Of a DNA stretch of 64,000 bases, positions 44,955 through 53,322 are shown in pieces. This stretch comes from JAAUTG01 sp964458705 (GTDB lineage Bacteria > Bacteroidota > Bacteroidia > Chitinophagales > Saprospiraceae): assembly GCA_964458705.1 (NCBI GenBank), contig CAYWKD010000017.1:1-64000 (forward strand), given 5' to 3'. A program made the translations under genes and the position numbers. Numbering within the stretch: position 1 is the first letter of the stretch; each line of letters starts with the position of its first letter. The notes beneath the pieces were generated by a model. It ran no database searches. It saw only the letters and a program-made list of their open reading frames with translations, and was not told the DNA's origin.

Positions 44955-47900
44955 TCAAAATCTTACATTCACACCCGCAGTAAATACTTTCAACTGTGGA
45001 TAACTTGCTAAGCCGTTAGTATTACGCAAATCTTGCTCTGGATCGAAACCTACATAATCCGTTACTGTAAATAAATTTGTTCCATTCAAGTATAGTCTTA
45101 GACTTTGAACAAAATTATCCTTAAACATTGTTGCTGGAAAATTGTAGCCAATTTGTAGGTTTTTTAATCTTAGATAACTCTTATCTGTCATAAACCAAGA
45201 GTGATTCACGTTGTAATTGATACCGCTTTGACCGATGCGAATTTTCGGAAGTGCAGCGTCTGGATTGCTTTCTGTCCAACGATCTCTCCAAATAGTTGAC
45301 ACACCGCCACTATTGTTAAATGGTGCATAAAAACGAGAAGTTTCAAATGTTTGAGCATCACCAACACCTTGCAGCAAAACAGCAATGTCAAAGCCTTTGA
45401 AATTGGCAGAAGCATTGATACCGTAAATCCATCTTGGATTATCCTGTCCTAGCACTTTGCGATCATCGACTGTGATTATACCGTCACCATTCTCGTCCTT
45501 GTATTGTAAATCGCCAGGAGTTGGTGTGCCAAAAGCTGATTGATCTGGTGCTGCGTCAATTTCAGTTTGATTTTGAAAAATTCCAACAGCTTCAAGACCA
45601 TACAAAGCATTAATCGGTTGACCTCTCTGTAAAATGAATGCACCCTGAAATACACGATCTGCATCACCTAGTAAAGTAGGGTCAATAGAAAGCACTTCAC
45701 TTTGCACTTGTGTTAAATTACCTCCAATTGTAAATCCAAAATTACCTATATTTTCTGTGTAGTTAGCAGAAACTTCCCAGCCTTCATTTCGCACTTCTGC
45801 AATATTCACGGTTGTTGGTTCACGTACTCCTGTTACGCCCGGATTATTCTGATCGAATAAAATATCTTCTGCATCTCTGATGAAATAATCAGCCTCTAAA
45901 CTCAATTTTCCAAAGAGCGCCATATTTATTCCAACATCAATTTGAGTTGTTGTTTCCCATTTGATATCCTTGTTGCCTAAACTCGTTTGAGCTGCTGCAC
46001 CAACAATTGTTCCTCCAAAATTATAAGCAGGATCAAACGAAATATTTGCAGCAAATGGATAATTACCAATTAGCTGGTTACCTAATTGTCCCCAAGAAGC
46101 ACGCACCTTTAGAAAGTCTATAATATTGTTATCTGCTAAGAATGGTTCTCTTGAAAGTACCCAGCCTGCTGAGAAAGATGGAAAGGTTGCCCATCTGTTG
46201 TTAGTACCGAATCGAGAAGAGCCATCTCGACGTACATTAAATTCAAATAGATATTTATCATCAAGGATATAATTCACCCTGCCAAAGAATGAGCGCAATG
46301 CCCATTCTTGTGCACCACCATAGTTGGTTGAAGTTTCTGGGTTTCCTGTACTTAGGGCAGGCAGTGAATTAGATGGAATTTCTAGCCTAGATGCTCCGAA
46401 GAAACGCTCTTCATAACTTTCTTGATTAGCTCCTACAATAATTTTTAGATCGCTATTACCGAACGATTTTTCATAAGTACCCTGAAACCAATAAGTTAGA
46501 GCAAGACTTTGAAAAAACTGATTCTCAAAGCGACGATTTTCCAGCCAGACTAAGCCTAAATCTCCTGTTCTCCAATCAAATGTTTCTATGCGTTTGTTAA
46601 AATAAATATCGTCATCCATCTGATAATTAGCTGCAAATGTTCCCCTTAATTTTAGTCCATCAATTATCTCATACTCTGCATACATATTTCCTAAGAAGCG
46701 ATTGTCATTTAAAGTTCTTGTCAACGCTTGCACTTCTGCTAAAATGTTTGGCGTAGAGAGTTCTATTGCGTCCAGTGTGCGATCTCGATCCGCTAAGCGT
46801 CCTTGATCGTCTAAAGCTGGGAAATTAGGCCCTAAACGAGTTGTTCTTGCTAGAAAACCTCCGTCTTGATTGACATTGTCCAAGTTAGAAATTTGACGAC
46901 TCGCATAAATACTCGTCCCAATTTTAAAGCGGCTGTTAATCTCTGTATCCAGATTCAAACGAATATTAAATCGCTCTGTTCCGTCGGTAAATTTTACTAC
47001 TCCTTCATTTTGTAAATACCCCAGTGAGATATTGAAGTTTGTTTGTTCTCCTCCTCCTGAGACAGAAAGATTATGCTGTTGAATAGCACCATTTTTTAAT
47101 ATTTCATCGAACCAGTTAGTGTTCGGACCGCTACCATACTGACTTATTACATCGTCTGGATAGAGCGGTTGTCCTCCAGAATTAATATCTGCTTCGTTAC
47201 GAAGTTGCATAAACTCTTGCGAATCCCAAATATAATCTGGAACTAGAGCAACTTCTGATACTCCAGCGAAACCAGTGTAGTTGAAGGTCGGCTTTCTGTT
47301 CTTTTCCCCTCTTTTAGTAGTTACTAATACTACACCATTAGCAGCACGAGAACCGTAAATTGCAGCGGAAGCAGCATCTTTAAGTACCGTAATCGACTCA
47401 ATGTCGTTAGGGTCAATATTACCAAATGGTGCTTCAATACCATCTACTAAAATGAGTGGATTTGAATTATTCAATGTACCAATACCTCTAATACGAATCG
47501 TTGCACCATCCTGTCCTGGCTCACCTGTGTTTTGGTTGACCCACACGCCTGTTACTTGACCTTGTAGCGCTTGTGAAGCATCCGTGATTGGTCGTGCTGC
47601 TAGTGCTTTAGCGGATACCACCCCAACTGAACCTGTTAGATTTTCTTTCTTTTGACTGCCATAACCTGTTACTACTATTTCCGAAAGTAAAGCCACATCA
47701 GATGATAATGTAATTTCTATGCTAGCTTGATTACCTACTTCCACATCTTGGGTAGCATAGCCTGTGTAGCTGATTGTTAGAACATCTCCGTTATTAGCAT
47801 CAATTGTGAAGTTACCATCAAAATCAGTAACTGTACCTGTGGATGTTCCTTTCACAAATACACTCGCACCAATAAGTGGGTCGCCGTCTTCACTTGATAC

Positions 47901-47999
47901 ATTTCCGCTGATCTGCGCAGAAAGCGTTTGCACAAGAAATATAGTAAAAAACATCAGCGACATAGAACTGTAGTGCATTTTTCGTTTTGTTCGTTTCAT
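44955..47999 (-). CDS. SusC/RagA-family TonB-dependent outer-membrane transporter
   Basis: 1014 residues. Signal peptide ending TLSAQ; then the carboxypeptidase-regulatory-like domain (GNVSSEDGDPLIGASVFVKG, GTVTDFDGNF), a TonB-dependent plug (EIVVTGYGSQKKENLTGSV, GSRAANGVVLVTTKRG) and a C-terminal 22-strand barrel ending VFTAGVNVRF with a terminal aromatic. It imports a large ligand handed over by the SusD protein encoded next, energised by TonB. No sigma/anti-sigma pair lies upstream; the 165-base upstream spacer has a TATATTTA-like -7 element but not the exact consensus. Confidence 0.96.
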   Translation of the reverse strand: MKRTKRKMHYSSMSLMFFTIFLVQTLSAQISGNVSSEDGDPLIGASVFVKGTSTGTVTDFDGNFTIDANNGDVLTISYTGYATQDVEVGNQASIEITLSSDVALLSEIVVTGYGSQKKENLTGSVGVVSAKALAARPITDASQALQGQVTGVWVNQNTGEPGQDGATIRIRGIGTLNNSNPLILVDGIEAPFGNIDPNDIESITVLKDAASAAIYGSRAANGVVLVTTKRGEKNRKPTFNYTGFAGVSEVALVPDYIWDSQEFMQLRNEADINSGGQPLYPDDVISQYGSGPNTNWFDEILKNGAIQQHNLSVSGGGEQTNFNISLGYLQNEGVVKFTDGTERFNIRLNLDTEINSRFKIGTSIYASRQISNLDNVNQDGGFLARTTRLGPNFPALDDQGRLADRDRTLDAIELSTPNILAEVQALTRTLNDNRFLGNMYAEYEIIDGLKLRGTFAANYQMDDDIYFNKRIETFDWRTGDLGLVWLENRRFENQFFQSLALTYWFQGTYEKSFGNSDLKIIVGANQESYEERFFGASRLEIPSNSLPALSTGNPETSTNYGGAQEWALRSFFGRVNYILDDKYLFEFNVRRDGSSRFGTNNRWATFPSFSAGWVLSREPFLADNNIIDFLKVRASWGQLGNQLIGNYPFAANISFDPAYNFGGTIVGAAAQTSLGNKDIKWETTTQIDVGINMALFGKLSLEADYFIRDAEDILFDQNNPGVTGVREPTTVNIAEVRNEGWEVSANYTENIGNFGFTIGGNLTQVQSEVLSIDPTLLGDADRVFQGAFILQRGQPINALYGLEAVGIFQNQTEIDAAPDQSAFGTPTPGDLQYKDENGDGIITVDDRKVLGQDNPRWIYGINASANFKGFDIAVLLQGVGDAQTFETSRFYAPFNNSGGVSTIWRDRWTESNPDAALPKIRIGQSGINYNVNHSWFMTDKSYLRLKNLQIGYNFPATMFKDNFVQSLRLYLNGTNLFTVTDYVGFDPEQDLRNTNGLASYPQLKVFTAGVNVRF

Positions 48000-48164
48000 A
48001 AGTAATGTGACGATTTGTTTAAAATATTTTTCTCGTTTCTTTATAAATAATATTTAAATATAGCATTCATTTTATTATTTCACACAAATTTCCTCACAAA
48101 ATTTACAATTTTATGAGGAAAAATCATCGAATACGGAACAATAGTTGGAAATATACCTGCTCAC

Positions 48165-49778
48165 CTAGTCAATAATTCCTGCATAGTTGATCCCTGTCAG
48201 ATAGTGTACATCACGATCGAAAGTGCTTAGATCACTCTGGTTGAATTTACTAAAATCATCGTAGCCACAAGCTCTTGAGATAACCTTCATTAATTCATTG
48301 GTAGCATGAAAGAAGTTGTACAGTTGTTGTGCTGACGCATCAATAACTAGTCGTTGGCGGAGATGGTCTTTCATGGTTGCAATGCCAACTGGACAGTTAT
48401 TCGTATTGCAAGCTCTCATTCCTAAGCAACCAATCGCCTGAATAGCAGCATTTGAGACGGCAATAGCATCAGCTCCCAACATCAGGGCTTTTGCAAAGTC
48501 TTCTGCCACACGAAGTCCTCCAGTAATAATGAGTGTTATATCGGTTGCTCCTACTTTATCTAAGTGTTTTCTTGCTCTCGCCAATGCGGGAATGGTCGGC
48601 ACATTAATATTATTTCTGAGAATAGTTGGTGCGGCTCCAGTTCCTCCACCTCGACCATCTAAGATGATATAATCTACACCTACTTCCAATGCAAAATCAA
48701 TATCTGCTTCAATATGACTAGCAGCAATTTTGAATCCAATTGGAATCCCCCCTGTTAATGAGCGTACTTCTTTTGCAATTTCTTGAAAATCGCTGGGAGT
48801 CTTCAAATCGGGAAAAGCAGCTGGAGAAATGGCAGCTTGTCCGGATTTCAAGCCTCTGACTTCAGCAATTTCGGGGGTAACTTTATTGGCTGGTAAGTGA
48901 CCTCCAGTGCCTGTTTTTGCACCTTGTCCTCCCTTAAAGTGAAAGGCTTGTACTTTTGCTACTTTTTCAAAAGAAAAGCCGAATTTACTTGAAGCTAATT
49001 CATAAAAATATTTAGAGTTATTTTCTTGTTCTTCTGGCAGCATACCGCCTTCTCCACTACAAATGCCTGTTCCTGACAATTCTGCACCTCTTGAAAGCGC
49101 TATTTTTGCCTCTTTAGATAAGGCACCATAGCTCATGTCTGAGACAAAAATTGGCATTTCTAATACTAACGGTTTTCGAGCATTTTTGCCAATAATGGTT
49201 TTGGTGTTTACTTCTTCATCATCCAGCAATGGCCGAGTAGCTAATTGTGCAGGCAGGAATTGAATATTCTCCCATTTTGGCAAGGTGTTTCTATCTACGC
49301 CCATTGCCGCTGAAGGTCCGTGATGACCATATTTTTTCAAGCCATTTTGTGCTAAATGCTTTATGTAATCAGTATAAGGCTCAGTACTTTCAGGATGAGT
49401 ATCAGCATACTGCCCTAGATATTGATCTCTGTTGAAAGGTTGAGGGTGTTCAGCTAGATAATCATTGATCTCTGCCTCATCTATCATCACATTTCCATCT
49501 TCAACAGTAGCTGTAAATTTATGTAGTACCTCTTGATTATCATATTCGCTCACCCCTGTGTCGTAGCGATAATCCCAGCCATGTAATCCACATATAATAT
49601 TATCTCCGTCTATATGCCCGTCTGCCATTAATGCTCCTCTGTGCAAACATCGTCCATACAGCACTGAAATATTTTCATCATATCTAATAGCTACTAAATC
49701 TAGTCCATTAATTTGATAAGCAGCAGGTTGTCGATCTTCTAGCTTACTGAAATAACAAAGTCTTATTGGTTGTTGCAT
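48165..49778 (-). CDS. Rieske [2Fe-2S] domain fused to an FMN-binding glutamate-synthase-like domain
   Basis: 537 residues. Residues 1-95 are a Rieske domain: CLH (Cys44, His46) and CGLH (Cys63, His66) in the usual C-x-H ... C-x2-H arrangement. The rest is a glutamate synthase FMN barrel: RPLLDDEEVNTKTIIG, PIFVSDMSYGALSKEAKIAL, GAKTGTGGHLPANKVT, DYIILDGRGGGTGAAP, IITGGLRVAEDFAKAL and the Fe-S cysteines CLGMRACNTNNCPVG. It lacks the amidotransferase half, so it probably does not make glutamate from glutamine by itself. The Rieske domain could supply electrons; the reaction is unknown. It lies 76 bases downstream of the hydrolase gene. Confidence 0.9.
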   Translation of the reverse strand: MQQPIRLCYFSKLEDRQPAAYQINGLDLVAIRYDENISVLYGRCLHRGALMADGHIDGDNIICGLHGWDYRYDTGVSEYDNQEVLHKFTATVEDGNVMIDEAEINDYLAEHPQPFNRDQYLGQYADTHPESTEPYTDYIKHLAQNGLKKYGHHGPSAAMGVDRNTLPKWENIQFLPAQLATRPLLDDEEVNTKTIIGKNARKPLVLEMPIFVSDMSYGALSKEAKIALSRGAELSGTGICSGEGGMLPEEQENNSKYFYELASSKFGFSFEKVAKVQAFHFKGGQGAKTGTGGHLPANKVTPEIAEVRGLKSGQAAISPAAFPDLKTPSDFQEIAKEVRSLTGGIPIGFKIAASHIEADIDFALEVGVDYIILDGRGGGTGAAPTILRNNINVPTIPALARARKHLDKVGATDITLIITGGLRVAEDFAKALMLGADAIAVSNAAIQAIGCLGMRACNTNNCPVGIATMKDHLRQRLVIDASAQQLYNFFHATNELMKVISRACGYDDFSKFNQSDLSTFDRDVHYLTGINYAGIID

Positions 49779-49807
49779 TTTTATAATTTTCCAAATTTGT
49801 AATATTG

Positions 49808-49820
49808 ATTCGTGACGAAT
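49808..49820. promoter_or_regulatory. Perfect 6-1-6 palindrome upstream of the Rieske-GltS gene
   Basis: ATTCGTGACGAAT, centred about 36 bases upstream of the ATG at 49778. The length and odd symmetry fit a dimeric repressor site, but no regulator gene is nearby. Confidence 0.3.
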
Positions 49821-49854
49821 AACTAAGAGAGGAAAAATTGATCTACTTTTTTGC

Positions 49855-50817
49855 TTACTCCCCTACCCCACAAATTCCAAAAGTACCTACTTCTTTCTGG
49901 ATAAAATCATGCACTAGTTGTTTATATTCTTGTGGGCGATTAATGACATCCATGACATGATCCGAACCCCAGTCTGTGTGGTGAAATTCACTTGTTTCAG
50001 GATTTAGCTGCTGAGAAATATTAACCGATTGATGAGAGGCGGTTGCGGAGTCGTCCTGTGAATGAATCAAAAATACAGGTTCTACAATATCATCGGCTGC
50101 TTCTAGTGGGCTTGCATCTTCATAGTTGATATCTGCTTGTATTTCAACAAACCACATTACTGCGGGTGCAAGTGCCTTTACCCAAGTGCCGTAATCTCTA
50201 TAAGCACGCTCAAAAATAGCGGAGTGCCAATCTTGATAAGGGGAATCTGCTACAATAAATGCAACATCTTTATCTAAAGCTCCTGCCATTAAAGCGGTAG
50301 CTGCACCCCATGATTCACCTACCCAAGCTATTTGTTTGTCTGTGAAGTTTGTTTTTTTCTGCAACCAATCAGTTGCTGCAATCAAATCCATTTTTTCTTT
50401 AATTCCTGCTGTCGGATGTTCCCCTCCTGATTCGTTATGCGCTCTATGATCATAAATTACAAAATCACAGCCACATTCCCAGAAAATAGGAGCATATTTT
50501 AACATATTGACACGCATTCTACCGTAACCATGTGACAAAACTACTCCACAATTAATGCTGTCCATAGGGTGCTGAAAGTACCATCCTTTTATGCTAGTGC
50601 TATCTTCCGAAGTAGTCGTAAATATCTCGGGACTGGAAAACTGGCTCATCACTTCTTCGTAAGTTGTATTCCATGAGTTGCGAATGATTTCTTTTTCGGC
50701 TTCTAGAGTGTTGGCGTTAGGGGTTAGAATGACACTGGAGAAATAATAAGAGACGCCTAGAAATGCGGCTAAGAATAAAATAAGTATAGCAATTAAGCCA
50801 ATGCGAATGAATTTCAT
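49855..50817 (-). CDS. Membrane-anchored alpha/beta hydrolase
   Basis: 320 residues. One N-terminal membrane span (about residues 6-27) with the rest outside the cytoplasm. The fold shows GVVLSHGYGRMRVNM (oxyanion loop), YDHRAHNESGGEHPTAG, VGESWGAA with the nucleophile Ser in GxSxG, and C-terminal SQDDSA and HHTDWGSDHV segments that supply the acid and His. It resembles BEM46/YqkD-type serine hydrolases. Substrate unknown. Divergent from folP. Confidence 0.88.
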   Translation of the reverse strand: MKFIRIGLIAILILFLAAFLGVSYYFSSVILTPNANTLEAEKEIIRNSWNTTYEEVMSQFSSPEIFTTTSEDSTSIKGWYFQHPMDSINCGVVLSHGYGRMRVNMLKYAPIFWECGCDFVIYDHRAHNESGGEHPTAGIKEKMDLIAATDWLQKKTNFTDKQIAWVGESWGAATALMAGALDKDVAFIVADSPYQDWHSAIFERAYRDYGTWVKALAPAVMWFVEIQADINYEDASPLEAADDIVEPVFLIHSQDDSATASHQSVNISQQLNPETSEFHHTDWGSDHVMDVINRPQEYKQLVHDFIQKEVGTFGICGVGE

Positions 50818-50907
50818 GGTAAGGATAATTTTATTGCCACAAGATAAGAATTTCAGCAGTTGGAAAACAAATTAGCTCAAAAAACTCTTTTTTATCGAAA
50901 AATATCT

Positions 50908-51753
50908 ATGCTCAATCCAACAAAGACGATCAACTGTAAAGGGCAATTACTTTCTTTGGAAAAGCCAATTGTGATGGGCGTTTTAAATGTAACCCCTGAT
51001 TCCTTTTACGATGGTGGAAAGTACAAGAAGAAGGAAGCAGCACTTCAGCAAGTCGAACAGATGTTGAAAGAAGGTGCAAGTATTATTGATGTTGGAGGTA
51101 TGTCCTCCCGTCCAGGTGCAGAAATTACGCCTTTAGACGAGGAGTTAAAGCGAGTCATTCCAGCCGTTGAGATGATTCATCAATACTTTCCTGATGCCAT
51201 CATCTCCGTTGACACCATTCGAGCAGAAGTAGCTAAAAAAGCTGTGGCAGCAGGAGCAAGCATGATAAATGATATATCAGCCGGCAGTTTAGATGAAGCA
51301 CTTTATCAAACTGTTGCAGACTTGGGCGTACCGTATGTGTTAATGCACATGAGTGGCAATCCTAAAACCATGCAACACAACCCAACCTACGAAGATGTCG
51401 TAGAGGAAGTGTTAGATTTCTTAATTGCAGAAGTAGGTAAGTTGCGTGCATTGGGCGTAAAAGATATTATTGTTGATCCCGGTTTTGGATTCGGAAAAAC
51501 AGTACTGCAAAATTATACCCTCCTTAAAAATCTTCAGGCTTTTCAGATCATGGACTTACCTATTTTAATTGGAGTTTCTAGGAAGTCGATGATCTATAAA
51601 CTACTAAATATCACAGCCCAAGAAGCCTTAAATGGCACTTCTGTTCTAAATTTACTAGCATTGCAGCAAAATGTAAAAATACTTCGAGTTCACGATGTAA
51701 AAGAAGCGATGCAAGTCATTCAACTCTGGGAAATGTACGAGAAAGCGGGATAA
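50908..51753 (+). CDS. folP: Dihydropteroate synthase
   Basis: About 281 residues from the ATG at 50908 (MLNPTKTINCKGQLL); the in-frame ATG at 50860 would add 16 residues not typical for the family. It condenses 4-aminobenzoate with dihydropterin pyrophosphate in folate synthesis and is the sulfonamide target. Motifs: MGVLNVTPDSFYDGG, IDVGGMSSRPGA, ISVDTIRAEVA, INDISAG, LMHMSGNPKTMQ, IIVDPGFGFGK and IGVSRKSMI are all intact. Confidence 0.96.
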   Translation: MLNPTKTINCKGQLLSLEKPIVMGVLNVTPDSFYDGGKYKKKEAALQQVEQMLKEGASIIDVGGMSSRPGAEITPLDEELKRVIPAVEMIHQYFPDAIISVDTIRAEVAKKAVAAGASMINDISAGSLDEALYQTVADLGVPYVLMHMSGNPKTMQHNPTYEDVVEEVLDFLIAEVGKLRALGVKDIIVDPGFGFGKTVLQNYTLLKNLQAFQIMDLPILIGVSRKSMIYKLLNITAQEALNGTSVLNLLALQQNVKILRVHDVKEAMQVIQLWEMYEKAG

Positions 51754-51834
51754 AAAATAAAGTAAAACATGACAAAAATCATTCTTAATTAACTTAAAGA
51801 AAACTTATGTTTAGCTAACAAAACGAACCATACT

Positions 51835-52329
51835 ATGACGAGTATAAAGCTACGTCCAAGATTCAAATATTATTCTCAATATGAACCCACTGAAATCCAA
51901 GAAAGAGTCAAAAAGCACTTAGAGTTAGATGACCGTTGTATTGGTACTGTTATTGACGGGCATATCGTATTGAAAATTGCCCCCGAAGAATATCACTACT
52001 GGTCGCCACAACTAAGTCTTTCGTTAGAAATTGAAAAAGCGGGGACATTGGTACGAGGTCTCTACGGCCCCAATCCTAATGTGTGGGTATTGTTCGTTTT
52101 CGGATATGGAATTATTGCTTTTACAGTTTTATTTATCGGAATTATAGGTCTTTCTAGGTGGAGTTTGGGAATGAATGCTCCTATTCTTTGGATGCTTCCA
52201 ATCTTAGGTAGTGCTGCTCTAGCTTTATACATCATTGGTCAGTTTGGTCAAAAAATAGGTGCAGAGCAACTTTTTACCTTACATCATTTTTTAGAAAATG
52301 CTCTGGAAGAGAGAGTTCATGTACACTAG
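51835..52329 (+). CDS. Conserved-looking membrane protein of unknown function
   Basis: 164 residues. A soluble N-terminal ~75 residues (RFKYYSQYEPTEIQERVKKH ... APEEYHYWSPQLSLSLEIEKA) is followed by two hydrophobic spans (about residues 83-105 and 113-135) and a short tail ending HFLENALEERVHVH. I do not recognise a catalytic motif. Similar small two-span proteins occur in Bacteroidota next to housekeeping genes. It stands 81 bases after folP on the same strand. Confidence 0.7.
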   Translation: MTSIKLRPRFKYYSQYEPTEIQERVKKHLELDDRCIGTVIDGHIVLKIAPEEYHYWSPQLSLSLEIEKAGTLVRGLYGPNPNVWVLFVFGYGIIAFTVLFIGIIGLSRWSLGMNAPILWMLPILGSAALALYIIGQFGQKIGAEQLFTLHHFLENALEERVHVH

Positions 52330-52501
52330 AATAAAACTAATACTATTTGAAATTATAGCCGCAACTTTTCAAATTGATGCTTACTTTTGTATTTTAAGTG
52401 CTGGAATTGTATCTATTTGCCTCAGATTAGAACTCTAAGTACTTAAATAATCAGGCAGATACTTCACTGTACAATGTTGAATTCCCAATTGAATAAACGA
52501 A

Positions 52502-53050
52502 ATGGAGAAAAAAATAGAGAAAAAATTAAATCAATTAGATGAGGATTTACGCTTGCTTCTTACCGATCTGGACGGTTATTCTGAAAAAAAGCTCAATTTA
52601 AAGCCTCAACCGAATGCTTGGTCAGTGTTCCAGGTCATGCACCACTTGACTTTGTCTGAGCAAGTCTCACTGCGCTATGTTCAAAAAAAGTTGAGTTTTA
52701 AGCCAGAATTGAAAAAAGCTGGAATTGCTACCAGTCTCAGGCGATCGCTTTTGAAAGTCTATCTAAAAGCTCCAATCAAAGTCAAAGCTCCTGCCCCTGT
52801 TGCCACTGATATGCCTGATATTTTCACCTTTTGGGAAGTCGCCAAAGCATGGAAGCAAGAACGTCAAGCCTTGAGGGAGTTATTAGTTGCTCTACCAGTA
52901 GAGGTATTCGATAAAGAAATTTATAAGCATCCAATGGTTGGAAAAGTAACGTTGAGCACCATGCTTGATTTTTTTCAAGATCACTTTAACCGCCACAAGA
53001 AGCAGATATATCGGACACTGAACGCAGTTGATGCCGTTAAAGTAAAGTGA
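52502..53050 (+). CDS. DinB/YfiT-like putative metal-dependent protein
   Basis: 182 residues, four-helix-bundle DinB-like. Recognisable are NAWSVFQVMHHLTLSEQVS (first metal His on helix 2) and MLDFFQDHFNRHKKQI near the C-terminus with the two further His of the usual H...HxxxH triad. Members of this superfamily are thiol-dependent S-transferases or of unknown function. It has no clear operon partner. Confidence 0.85.
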   Translation: MEKKIEKKLNQLDEDLRLLLTDLDGYSEKKLNLKPQPNAWSVFQVMHHLTLSEQVSLRYVQKKLSFKPELKKAGIATSLRRSLLKVYLKAPIKVKAPAPVATDMPDIFTFWEVAKAWKQERQALRELLVALPVEVFDKEIYKHPMVGKVTLSTMLDFFQDHFNRHKKQIYRTLNAVDAVKVK

Positions 53051-53322
53051 ATTGAAAGTCTCTCGTTAGTTGTAAGTTTCATGATAAGCCCTCACTTAAA
53101 TGGCAAAATAGATACTATAAAAAATAAAAGAAAGCAATAGAATTCTACTATACCAAAAAACCACTATTGCCACTTCGGTATGATCTTTGGCAGTAAAGTA
53201 TGAGCAAAAGGCGCAACCAAACTTACTCTTCCAGTCTGTTGTTATTATTGTAAACATAAATTTAACACCTCGACAAGTACCTAAAAGTTTAATTTTAGCG
53301 TCTTAGTCAAAAATCACCTAAT
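53051..53322. other. Non-coding spacer before the AsmA gene
   Basis: I see no gene, RNA or strong hairpin in these 272 bases. It must hold the promoter of the AsmA-like gene. Confidence 0.5.
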
